NCBI GenBank assembly: GCA_029983705.1
Contig: JASBYZ010000080.1
Location: forward strand, 1-6,887
Reading direction: 5' to 3'
Source: Coriobacteriales bacterium
GTDB taxonomy: Bacteria > Actinomycetota > Coriobacteriia > Coriobacteriales > JAEZZM01
DNA: 6,887 bases
The position numbers and the translations under genes are program-made. The notes under the pieces were generated by a model that was not told the origin of the DNA, ran no database searches, and saw nothing but the letters and a program-made list of their open reading frames with translations. Shown one piece after another: positions 1 to 5,388 of the stretch (within the stretch, counting starts at the first letter, position 1; each line of letters begins with the position of its first letter).

Positions 1-1
1 G

Positions 2-913
2 CGTCTGCAGGTTCGCCTCGCCCAAAGCCTATACCTCCTGCCGCGTTTGCGCGGTATGTGGTCACACCTTGCTAAAGAGCAAACTCGTGGAGGAATTGGT
101 TCACGCTTTGGAATGGGTGAGTCTCAACTTGAGGTTGATAGACGCCTTATTAGACAAAAGATATCATCGCTTAAGCGCGAGCTAAAACAGGTTGCTAAGG
201 TAAGAGACACTAAGTCAAAGGTAAGAAAAGATTCTCACCTCTTTAGGATAGCTCTTGCAGGATACACTAACGCAGGTAAGTCCTCGCTTCTTAATGCACT
301 TACCGGATCTGAGGTACTCTCTCAAGACCTCTTATTTGCAACCCTTGACCCAACTACAAGGCGCCTTGTGCTTCCTGAGGGTAGGGAAGTAACTATTACA
401 GATACCGTAGGCTTTATTCAAAAACTTCCAACCACCCTTGTTGAATCATTTCACTCAACGCTTTCAGAGGTTATAGACGCTGACTTAATTTTAGAGGTAG
501 TAGATGCCTCATCTGAGCATTATGAGTACCACATTAAGACCGTAGATAAGGTCTTAAGTCAAATAGGAGCTCAAGAGATTCCAAAGCAGATTGTTTTTAA
601 TAAAGTTGATCTACTTGATTCTAGTGAACTTACAGAGCTCAAAGTCCAAAATCGTCAAGGCATATTTGTGTCTGCCCAAAGCCAGACAGGCTTGGATGAG
701 CTTATTGAATTTATAGCTAAAAAAGCATCAGAGGCAGATACAACGTTAGAAGTTACCATCCCATATACTCAAGGTCAGCTTTTAGAAACGGCGCACTCAA
801 GAACCTATATTTATTCAGAAGAATTTACTGATACAGGTATTAAGCTTCGCTTACAGGTACCAAGTGCCCTCCTTGGACAGTTTGAGCCCTATACTAACCC
901 CTACGTCTCTTAG
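2..913 (+). CDS. hflX: GTPase HflX, C-terminal part (5' end outside window)
   Basis: This is the ribosome-associated GTPase HflX, which in characterised bacteria binds the 50S subunit and splits stalled or stress-inactivated ribosomes. The reading frame is open from base 2, with no start in the window. Its first residues (LAQSLYLLPRLRGMW) match the conserved linker before the HflX glycine-rich segment (GGIGSRFGMGESQLE), so the apparent TTG start at 47 is internal. About 303 residues are visible out of roughly 420 usual for the family. Counting from base 2, G1 is GYTNAGKSS at residues 87-95, G3 is DTVGF at 134-138, G4 is NKVD at 200-203, and a G5-like SAQS follows. A coiled-coil-like basic helix precedes the G domain. 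The gene ends with TAG, overlapping by 4 bases the stop of the convergent gene. The assignment is secure; only the N-terminus is missing. Confidence 0.96.
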   Translation, partial: RLQVRLAQSLYLLPRLRGMWSHLAKEQTRGGIGSRFGMGESQLEVDRRLIRQKISSLKRELKQVAKVRDTKSKVRKDSHLFRIALAGYTNAGKSSLLNALTGSEVLSQDLLFATLDPTTRRLVLPEGREVTITDTVGFIQKLPTTLVESFHSTLSEVIDADLILEVVDASSEHYEYHIKTVDKVLSQIGAQEIPKQIVFNKVDLLDSSELTELKVQNRQGIFVSAQSQTGLDELIEFIAKKASEADTTLEVTIPYTQGQLLETAHSRTYIYSEEFTDTGIKLRLQVPSALLGQFEPYTNPYVS

Positions 914-934
914 TATAAAAGCTCAAATAGGGCT
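881..934. repeat. Inverted repeat spanning the convergent gene ends
   Basis: TTTGAGC (881-887) and ATACTAA (891-897) are complementary to TTAGTAT (910-916) and GCTCAAA (921-927). This gives a two-part stem of 7+7 pairs around a 13-base loop, with a small internal loop of 3 versus 4 bases. AGCCCTAT (885-892) could instead pair with ATAGGGCT (927-934). The stop codons of both convergent genes lie in the right arm. No clear T-tract follows on either strand, so a classical terminator is not shown; it may still end or stabilise both transcripts. Confidence 0.5.
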
Positions 935-1668
935 ATTAAAATAGGTTGATGGAGAAGGTATATAGGTAGTGTATGCGAGCCTATAGTGCTCAAAATTTTG
1001 CTGTGCTTCGCTTTAGTAAATTCAGGAAAGCCACGCTTCTTAAAATATATACAGCAATACATTCCTGATAGGTATAAGAAGAGATAGGGAAGTAGTGGGT
1101 AGTAGTCTGAGTCTACATAGCTTGGACTTGGAAAACCAAAGGCTGCAAATAAATCATACTGATATAAGGCCACTGGAAGTTGCAGTTGAATACCTGGCGC
1201 AAGCTGAATGTAGCCTTGTGGTATGTGCAGGCATATTAAAAATACAATAAACAATACTAAAGCTGCAGGAAGTGCAGGAATCTTTTTTAAGAAGGGTTCA
1301 AAGAGTGAATAAAAGAGAGCACAGGCAGCCAAGAGGTGTATAACCCCAAACTTTACCATAGTGTCTACACCTGCAATAAAGGTTACAAGCGATATAAGAA
1401 GGGCGACTACAAGGAGCTTGGTAAATCGCTTGAGTGGGTTCTTAGAAAACTGAGTAGACATACCCGCTATAAATACAAAGACCCAGCCAATACTATACTG
1501 CCAGTAAAGTTGTGTAAGACCGCCAAACCAGTCAAAGCCGCCCCCATATATATAGTGAATATCGTAGACGGCGTGAAAGAAGATCATCGAAATTAATACT
1601 ATGCCGCGCACCTCATCTATTAGATGGATGCGTTTTTTAGCTGTAGGAGTCTGAGATTGTTCTTCCAT
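910..1668 (-). CDS. DUF1624 / heparan-alpha-glucosaminide N-acetyltransferase-like membrane protein
   Basis: This is a 252-residue multi-pass membrane protein. The N-terminal HLIDEVRG followed by a hydrophobic helix containing H32 and D36, the later FGVIHLLAA (H111), and the C-terminal IGSHTLPIYLLHQP (H240) are the pattern of the DUF1624 (COG3503) family, related to lysosomal heparan-alpha-glucosaminide acetyltransferase and acyltransferase-3 proteins. About seven hydrophobic segments are visible, roughly at residues 22-42, 52-72, 84-101, 107-126, 131-149, 189-209 and 232-252. A role in acylating a cell-surface glycan would be a family-level guess; no substrate can be read from the sequence. 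The ATG lies 2 bases after the lexA stop with no Shine-Dalgarno site, which suggests translational coupling and transcription from the LexA-controlled promoter. Its stop overlaps the stop of hflX by 4 bases on the opposite strand. Confidence 0.8.
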   Translation of the reverse strand: MEEQSQTPTAKKRIHLIDEVRGIVLISMIFFHAVYDIHYIYGGGFDWFGGLTQLYWQYSIGWVFVFIAGMSTQFSKNPLKRFTKLLVVALLISLVTFIAGVDTMVKFGVIHLLAACALFYSLFEPFLKKIPALPAALVLFIVFLICLHIPQGYIQLAPGIQLQLPVALYQYDLFAAFGFPSPSYVDSDYYPLLPYLFLYLSGMYCCIYFKKRGFPEFTKAKHSKILSTIGSHTLPIYLLHQPILIALFELLY

Positions 1669-1670
1669 AA

Positions 1671-2309
1671 TTACATAGTTCTAAAAAGCGCGGTGACCTT
1701 ACCAGCAATAATTGGATTTACTGCATATATTGGCTGCATACTAGAGTTTTCTGGCTGAAGCCTAATTCTGTTTTCTTCTCTATAAAAGGTCTTAACCGTT
1801 GCCTCATTGTCAATAACAGCAACAACAACGTCACCGTTTCTCACATCACTTGTTTCTTCTACAACTACATAATCTCCGCTATAGATACCAATCTCAATCA
1901 TTGATTCACCGCGAACTTTTAGAAGAAATGAGCCCTTATCACCAATAAGGCTTATAGGGAGCTTAAATGACTCCTCAATATTTTGCTCTGCAAGTATTGG
2001 TGCTCCTGCTGCAACCTGACCTACGAGTGGGAGGTCAAGCATGTTTCTGTCATAGTCACTGCTTGAATCTTTTGACTTAGACTCCTCAAGATCAATCTGA
2101 CAAGCAACAATTGCACGAGGTTTAGATGGGTCACGCTTAATATATCCCTTTTTCTCTAACTGAGAGAGGTGGGAGTGAACAGTAGATGGTGAAGAAAGAC
2201 CTACCGCACTTGCAATTTCTCTTACAGAAGGTGGGTAACCTTGTGTCCTCACCTGAGAGAGAATAAAGTTATATATTTGCGACTGGCGTTTACTTAACTG
2301 TTCTTTCAC
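1671..2309 (-). CDS. lexA: LexA repressor, SOS regulator
   Basis: LexA represses DNA-damage genes and cleaves itself when RecA filaments form. With the GTG start at 2309 the protein has 212 residues. The winged helix-turn-helix lies at about 5-65 (PPSVREIASAVGLSSPSTVHSH region). The autocleavage bond is Ala101-Gly102 in QVAAGAP. The catalytic Ser is S136 in VRGESM and the general-base Lys is K173 in ATVKTFY. All key residues are present, so the protein should be active. An ATG at 2330 would add seven residues, but it has no ribosome binding site and lies only about 4 bases from the predicted transcription start. The GTG at 2309 has AAGGAG 7 bases upstream. A LexA box overlaps the -35 of its promoter, as expected for autoregulation. 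The stop is followed after 2 bases by the membrane protein gene, so the two probably form an operon. Confidence 0.96.
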   Translation of the reverse strand: MKEQLSKRQSQIYNFILSQVRTQGYPPSVREIASAVGLSSPSTVHSHLSQLEKKGYIKRDPSKPRAIVACQIDLEESKSKDSSSDYDRNMLDLPLVGQVAAGAPILAEQNIEESFKLPISLIGDKGSFLLKVRGESMIEIGIYSGDYVVVEETSDVRNGDVVVAVIDNEATVKTFYREENRIRLQPENSSMQPIYAVNPIIAGKVTALFRTM

Positions 2310-2316
2310 AGGAGCG

Positions 2317-2322
2317 CTCCTT
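2317..2322 (-). promoter_or_regulatory. Shine-Dalgarno site that sets the lexA start
   Basis: AAGGAG on the minus strand, 7 bases before the GTG at 2309. It lies inside the seven extra codons that an ATG start at 2330 would give, so it argues for the shorter LexA. Confidence 0.8.
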
Positions 2323-2340
2323 ATCATCATTATTTTCTTT

Positions 2341-2368
2341 ATTATACCTACTATTTATCACTTGGCAA
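2341..2368 (-). promoter_or_regulatory. lexA promoter
   Basis: On the minus strand there is a -35 TTGCCA (2363-2368, five of six consensus bases), a 16-base spacer, and a perfect -10 TATAAT (2341-2346). The predicted start point is near 2334, about 25 bases before the GTG start. The first three bases of the -35 overlap LexA box 1, so bound repressor would block polymerase. Confidence 0.75.
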
Positions 2369-2379
2369 ACATATGTTCG
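2366..2379 (-). promoter_or_regulatory. LexA box 1 (SOS box)
   Basis: On the minus strand this reads CGAACATATGTTTG, matching every position of the Gram-positive/actinobacterial SOS consensus CGAACRNRYGTTYG. It overlaps the -35 of the lexA promoter, consistent with LexA autorepression. Confidence 0.9.
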
Positions 2380-2397
2380 CAATTTTATTAAAAAGTA

Positions 2398-2426
2398 TTT
2401 ACTTAGAACATGTGTTCTAGTATATT
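2398..2426 (+). promoter_or_regulatory. Promoter of the LysM/SOS gene
   Basis: TTTACT (2398-2403, four of six -35 bases) and TATATT (2421-2426, five of six -10 bases) are separated by 17 bases. LexA box 2 lies wholly within the spacer. The predicted start is near 2433, giving a leader of about 88 bases before the GTG at 2521. Confidence 0.65.
2405..2418 (+). promoter_or_regulatory. LexA box 2 (SOS box)
   Basis: AGAACATGTGTTCT keeps the GAAC...GTTC half-sites and matches 12 of 14 consensus positions, differing only at the two outermost bases. It sits between the -35 and -10 of the rightward promoter. Confidence 0.82.
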
Positions 2427-2432
2427 AATACC

Positions 2433-2446
2433 AGAACATCTGTTCG
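2433..2446 (+). promoter_or_regulatory. LexA box 3 (SOS box)
   Basis: AGAACATCTGTTCG; on the minus strand CGAACAGATGTTCT, matching 13 of 14 consensus positions. It starts at the predicted transcription start of the rightward promoter. Box centres are 39 and 28 bases apart in order. Confidence 0.82.
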
Positions 2447-2520
2447 ATTTTAATTAATGTCAGAGGTATCAAGTATGCTCTAAGCGTTAAATAAACGAAC
2501 TTGAGACGTAGGAGATAACA

Positions 2521-2970
2521 GTGAAGCAAGCAAGACAATATACCCATGGATCATCTGCCCTAAAGATTATGAGAGCACCGTACTTAGAGGAATATTCAAA
2601 TCAAGGCGCAGAGCTTATTACATTTAGAGCATCTCAAGAGCAAAACAAGTATGACTACTTTGCTTTTCTTTCAAATATTAGCAAACGTGAGCTCTATATT
2701 ATTACGGCTCTGCTCTGCTCAATCATAGCTTTTTCTATTTTTATTTTTGATCTTCAATCACATCAGCTCAGTGCCTCACTTGATCAAGCGCCTGCTAAAA
2801 TGATTACGGTTAAAAGTGGTGACACACTGTGGAGCATAGCACAAAGCAGCAAGCCTGATACTATGAACACCTCTGATATGGTTAATTATCTAATCAAATC
2901 AAACCAGTTAAGCAGCTCTTCACTCGCAGTAGGACAGAGTCTTCAGGTGCCTGATGTAAACGCTCAGTAG
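2521..2970 (+). CDS. LysM membrane protein, probable SOS cell-division inhibitor (YneA/Rv2719c-like)
   Basis: This 149-residue protein has a cytoplasmic-looking N-terminal region of about 57 residues and one hydrophobic helix at about 58-77 (LYIITALLCSIIAFSIFIF). A C-terminal LysM domain follows at about 94-144, with the typical ITVKSGDTLWSIA start and LAVGQSLQVP end. LysM binds peptidoglycan, so this part should lie outside the membrane. A short membrane-anchored LysM protein, divergent from lexA and under LexA boxes, is the arrangement of YneA in Bacillus and Rv2719c in mycobacteria, which restrain division during DNA damage. That function is inferred from architecture and position. The N-terminal region is longer than in YneA and I do not recognise it. 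The GTG start is supported by AGGAG (2510-2514), 6 bases upstream. No terminator is visible before nrdR. Confidence 0.85.
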   Translation: MKQARQYTHGSSALKIMRAPYLEEYSNQGAELITFRASQEQNKYDYFAFLSNISKRELYIITALLCSIIAFSIFIFDLQSHQLSASLDQAPAKMITVKSGDTLWSIAQSSKPDTMNTSDMVNYLIKSNQLSSSSLAVGQSLQVPDVNAQ

Positions 2971-3009
2971 AAAAATTTAACAATTTGTCGATAAAATTCC
3001 ATAATCTGC

Positions 3010-3037
3010 TTAAAAAAGTCTATTTGATTGCTATAAT
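3010..3037 (+). promoter_or_regulatory. nrdR promoter, extended -10
   Basis: There is a perfect -10 TATAAT (3032-3037) preceded by TGC (3029-3031), an extended -10 element, with a weak -35 TTAAAA (3010-3015) 16 bases upstream. The predicted start is near 3044, about 26 bases before the nrdR ATG. No convincing NrdR box pair overlaps it. Confidence 0.65.
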
Positions 3038-3069
3038 TTAGTGAGTCTAAAGCAAGGAGTTACTAAATT

Positions 3070-3516
3070 ATGCGCTGCCCAAAATGTGGTCATCAGGAAT
3101 CTAAGGTAATTGATTCTCGCTCCACAGAGTTTAATGATGCAATTAGACGCCGCAGAGAGTGTCTCAATTGCCAAGAGCGTTTTACCACATATGAGCGCAG
3201 AGAAGAAACTCCTATCCACGTAATCAAAAAAGATAATTACCGTGAGCCCTTTGATCGCTCCAAATTACTTAGAGGTCTTGTAGCTGCTACAGCTAAGAGA
3301 AATATTCCTATTGAGACCTTGGAATCTTTAATTTCTGATATTGAGTCAGAACTTAGAAATAACTTCAAAACCGAAATCTCATCTAAAGACTTAGGCGATC
3401 AGGTCTTGATTCGCCTGAGAGATTTAGATAAAGTTGCATACGTTAGGTTTGCATCTGTCTATAAAGACTTTAAAGACCTAGATGAATTTAACTCCGAATT
3501 AAGGAATTTACAGTAA
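3070..3516 (+). CDS. nrdR: Transcriptional repressor NrdR
   Basis: NrdR senses ATP/dATP and represses ribonucleotide reductase genes, linking deoxynucleotide supply to demand. The 148-residue length is normal for the family. The N-terminus is the diagnostic zinc ribbon, with cysteines at 3, 6, 31 and 34 in MRCPKCG and CLNCQERF. A basic RRRREC stretch and TTYER follow. The ATP-cone domain spans about 49-139, beginning VIKKDNYREPFDRSKLLRG. The ATG is preceded by AAGGAG (3054-3059) at 10 bases. The next gene, dut, starts 5 bases after its stop, so the two are probably one unit. It lies downstream of the SOS LysM gene with its own promoter. Confidence 0.97.
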   Translation: MRCPKCGHQESKVIDSRSTEFNDAIRRRRECLNCQERFTTYERREETPIHVIKKDNYREPFDRSKLLRGLVAATAKRNIPIETLESLISDIESELRNNFKTEISSKDLGDQVLIRLRDLDKVAYVRFASVYKDFKDLDEFNSELRNLQ

Positions 3517-3521
3517 ATCAT

Positions 3522-3968
3522 ATGGACAACTCAATTACCTTAAAAATCAAACGCTTAGACAAGTCTGTCGAGCTTCCTCAGTATGCCTACAGAGGAGATG
3601 CAGGACTTGATTTACGTGCAAGCGAGCCAGTGAGCTTAAAGCCTTTTGAGCGCAAACTCGTTTCTACTGGTCTTGCTATTGAAATACCTGATGGCTATGC
3701 TGGCTTTGTTCAACCAAGAAGCGGACTGGCTATTAAAAAAGGCTTGAGTCTGGTAAATACCCCAGGACTCATTGATGCTCACTATAGAGGCGAGCTTAAG
3801 ATTATCCTAATCAATCTTGATGCGCACAAAACTATTGAGCTTGAAGCGGGCGAGAGAATCGCACAGCTCGTAATCCAAAAAGTAGCGCTCGTAGATTTAG
3901 TTGAGGTTGAGGAATTATCAGAGACCGACCGCGGAGAGAGCGGTTTTGGTTCATCTGGTGTTAAATAA
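3522..3968 (+). CDS. dut: Deoxyuridine 5'-triphosphate nucleotidohydrolase (dUTPase)
   Basis: This trimeric dUTPase hydrolyses dUTP to dUMP and pyrophosphate, keeping uracil out of DNA and feeding thymidylate synthesis. At 148 residues it is of normal length. All five family motifs are present: I DAGLDL (26-31), II PRSGLA (65-70), III GLIDAHYRGE (82-91, with catalytic D85 and Y88 at the uracil site), IV GERIAQL (110-116), and V RGESGFGSSG (137-146, the P-loop-like lid). The ATG lies 5 bases after the nrdR stop. The nearest purine-rich site, AAGGA at 3501-3505, is 16 bases away, which is too far to be ideal, so translation is probably coupled to nrdR. The purine permease follows after 23 bases. 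Confidence 0.97.
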   Translation: MDNSITLKIKRLDKSVELPQYAYRGDAGLDLRASEPVSLKPFERKLVSTGLAIEIPDGYAGFVQPRSGLAIKKGLSLVNTPGLIDAHYRGELKIILINLDAHKTIELEAGERIAQLVIQKVALVDLVEVEELSETDRGESGFGSSGVK

Positions 3969-3991
3969 ATTCTAGAAAGGTTTGTACAGTA

Positions 3992-5311
3992 ATGGACAAG
4001 TTTTTCCACATAAGTGAGCGTGGATCATCTGTAGGAACAGAGATTAGAGCAGGCTTTACAACATTTTTAGCTATGGCATATATTATTGCTGTAAACCCTG
4101 CTATACTCGGCGCTGCTGGTATCCCATTTACTGCAGCTCTTACAGCCACCTGTTTTGGTGCAGCGCTCATGACAATTTTAATGGGTCTTATCGCTAATAG
4201 ACCTATTGCACTTGCATCCGGAATGGGAATCAACGCAATGGTTGCATACGCACTTTGTGTTGACATGCAACTTGATTGGCGTATTGCTATGTCTGTTGTA
4301 TTTATTGAAGGTATCGTAATCTTATTCCTCGTGCTCTTTGGACTGAGAGAGGCAATTCTCAAAGCAATTCCTCATGGTCTTAAGCAAGCTATTGGAGTCG
4401 GTATTGGTCTCTTTATTACCTTTATTGGTCTTAAAAGCGGAGGCTTAGTTATTCCTAATGAGTCAACAATCTTAAGCTTTGGCGATGTGACTCAGCCAGC
4501 TGTAATTGTAGCTGTGCTCTCACTTGCAATTACCGCTTTACTTTATGCTTTAAAAATTAAGGGCGAGATACTCTTTGGTATCTTAGCTGCAACTATTATT
4601 GGTATCCCACTTGGAGTAACTCCACTTCCTCAATGGGAACACTTTGGTTTAGATTTCTCAACCTTTGCAGCTCCTTTCCAAACAGTTCCAGGTCAAGAGG
4701 CAAACGGCATTGCTCTTATTCAAACCGTTTTAAACCCAGTGCTCATTCTCTTTGCCTTCTCACTTTTAATGTCTGACTTCTTTGACACCATGGGTACAGC
4801 CATGGCTGTTGGTAAGCAGGCAAACTTTGTTACTCAAAAAGGTGAACTCTTAGATGCAAAACCAATCTTAACCGTAGACTCAGCAGCTGCTGCAGTTGGT
4901 GGATTTATGGGTGCATCATCAATTACCACCTTTGTTGAATCAACAGCTGGTGCTGCTGACGGTGCACGCACTGGTCTATCCAATATCGTAATTGGTATCT
5001 TATTTATACTTGCAGCCTTCCTCTCACCATTTATTGCAATGGTTACAGGTGCTGCAACCTGCGGAGCTTTGGTATTTGTAGGTTATTTAATGATGAGTGC
5101 AGTAGCAACTATTAACTGGTCAGACGTTCAAGAAGGTCTCCCAGCATTCCTCACCATCATTGGTATTCCATTTACTTACTCTATTGCAACTGGTATTGGT
5201 CTTGGCTTTATTTGCTATGTACTGGTTTCAATATTTACCGGAAAGGCTCGAGACGTCAGCATTTTGATGTGGGTAGCCGCTCTCGCGTTTTTGATTTCCT
5301 TCATTTTGTAA
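3992..5311 (+). CDS. NCS2-family purine permease, AzgA/PbuG (GhxP/AdeQ-like) type
   Basis: This 439-residue inner-membrane transporter belongs to the AzgA-like branch of NCS2 (COG2252), whose known members take up adenine, guanine or hypoxanthine with protons. Diagnostic stretches are the N-terminal GTEIRAGFTTFLAMAYIIAVNP, ASGMGINA (G77-A82 in the third helix), SDFFDTMGTAMAVGKQ (D262, D265), and FVESTAGAADGARTGL (E316 at the substrate site). Length and hydrophobic segments fit the usual 14-helix fold. Which purine it carries cannot be told from the sequence. GAAAGG (3975-3980) lies 11 bases before the ATG. It lies close behind dut with no promoter evident, so it may be co-transcribed with nrdR-dut. 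A terminator hairpin begins 17 bases after its stop. Confidence 0.92.
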   Translation: MDKFFHISERGSSVGTEIRAGFTTFLAMAYIIAVNPAILGAAGIPFTAALTATCFGAALMTILMGLIANRPIALASGMGINAMVAYALCVDMQLDWRIAMSVVFIEGIVILFLVLFGLREAILKAIPHGLKQAIGVGIGLFITFIGLKSGGLVIPNESTILSFGDVTQPAVIVAVLSLAITALLYALKIKGEILFGILAATIIGIPLGVTPLPQWEHFGLDFSTFAAPFQTVPGQEANGIALIQTVLNPVLILFAFSLLMSDFFDTMGTAMAVGKQANFVTQKGELLDAKPILTVDSAAAAVGGFMGASSITTFVESTAGAADGARTGLSNIVIGILFILAAFLSPFIAMVTGAATCGALVFVGYLMMSAVATINWSDVQEGLPAFLTIIGIPFTYSIATGIGLGFICYVLVSIFTGKARDVSILMWVAALAFLISFIL

Positions 5312-5327
5312 GGAACATAATTTGATT

Positions 5328-5353
5328 AAAAGCCTTGGAAACAAGGCTTTTTT
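5328..5353 (+). terminator. Intrinsic terminator or attenuator between the two permeases
   Basis: A perfect 10-pair stem AAAAGCCTTG (5328-5337) / CAAGGCTTTT (5342-5351) has a GAAA (GNRA) tetraloop and is followed by more T (six T in all, 5348-5353). It is a strong rho-independent terminator. It lies only 22 bases before the ribosome binding site of uraA, so it may act as an attenuator. Confidence 0.88.
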
Positions 5354-5375
5354 ACTGTAAGCGTACGGATCTAAC

Positions 5376-5383
5376 AAAGGAGG
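5376..5383 (+). promoter_or_regulatory. Strong Shine-Dalgarno site that sets the uraA start
   Basis: AAAGGAGG lies 5 bases before the TTG at 5389. It is the strongest ribosome binding site in the window and decides between that TTG and an upstream in-frame TTG at 5335 that falls inside the terminator hairpin. Confidence 0.85.
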
Positions 5384-5388
5384 CTCTT

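Noticed and set aside
1336..1596. 86-codon open frame on the + strand
   Set aside because: It lies antisense within the membrane protein gene, has no ribosome binding site and resembles no family; it is a shadow of the real frame. The other antisense frames at 3031-3219, 3782-4009, 3961-4362, 5228-5497 and 6279-6533 were rejected on the same grounds.
2496..2500. Fourth LexA half-site CGAAC upstream of the LysM gene
   Set aside because: The matching GTTCG half is absent at the required spacing.
3025..3046. Possible NrdR box over the nrdR promoter
   Set aside because: CTATAATTTAG resembles the core of the consensus but is one base too long and has no second box at the usual spacing; it is better explained as the -10 element.
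5361..5388. PyrR-binding-loop-like sequence upstream of uraA
   Set aside because: The GGATCTAACAAAGGAGGCT stretch lacks the ordered conserved bases and stem of known PyrR sites; it is explained by the ribosome binding site.
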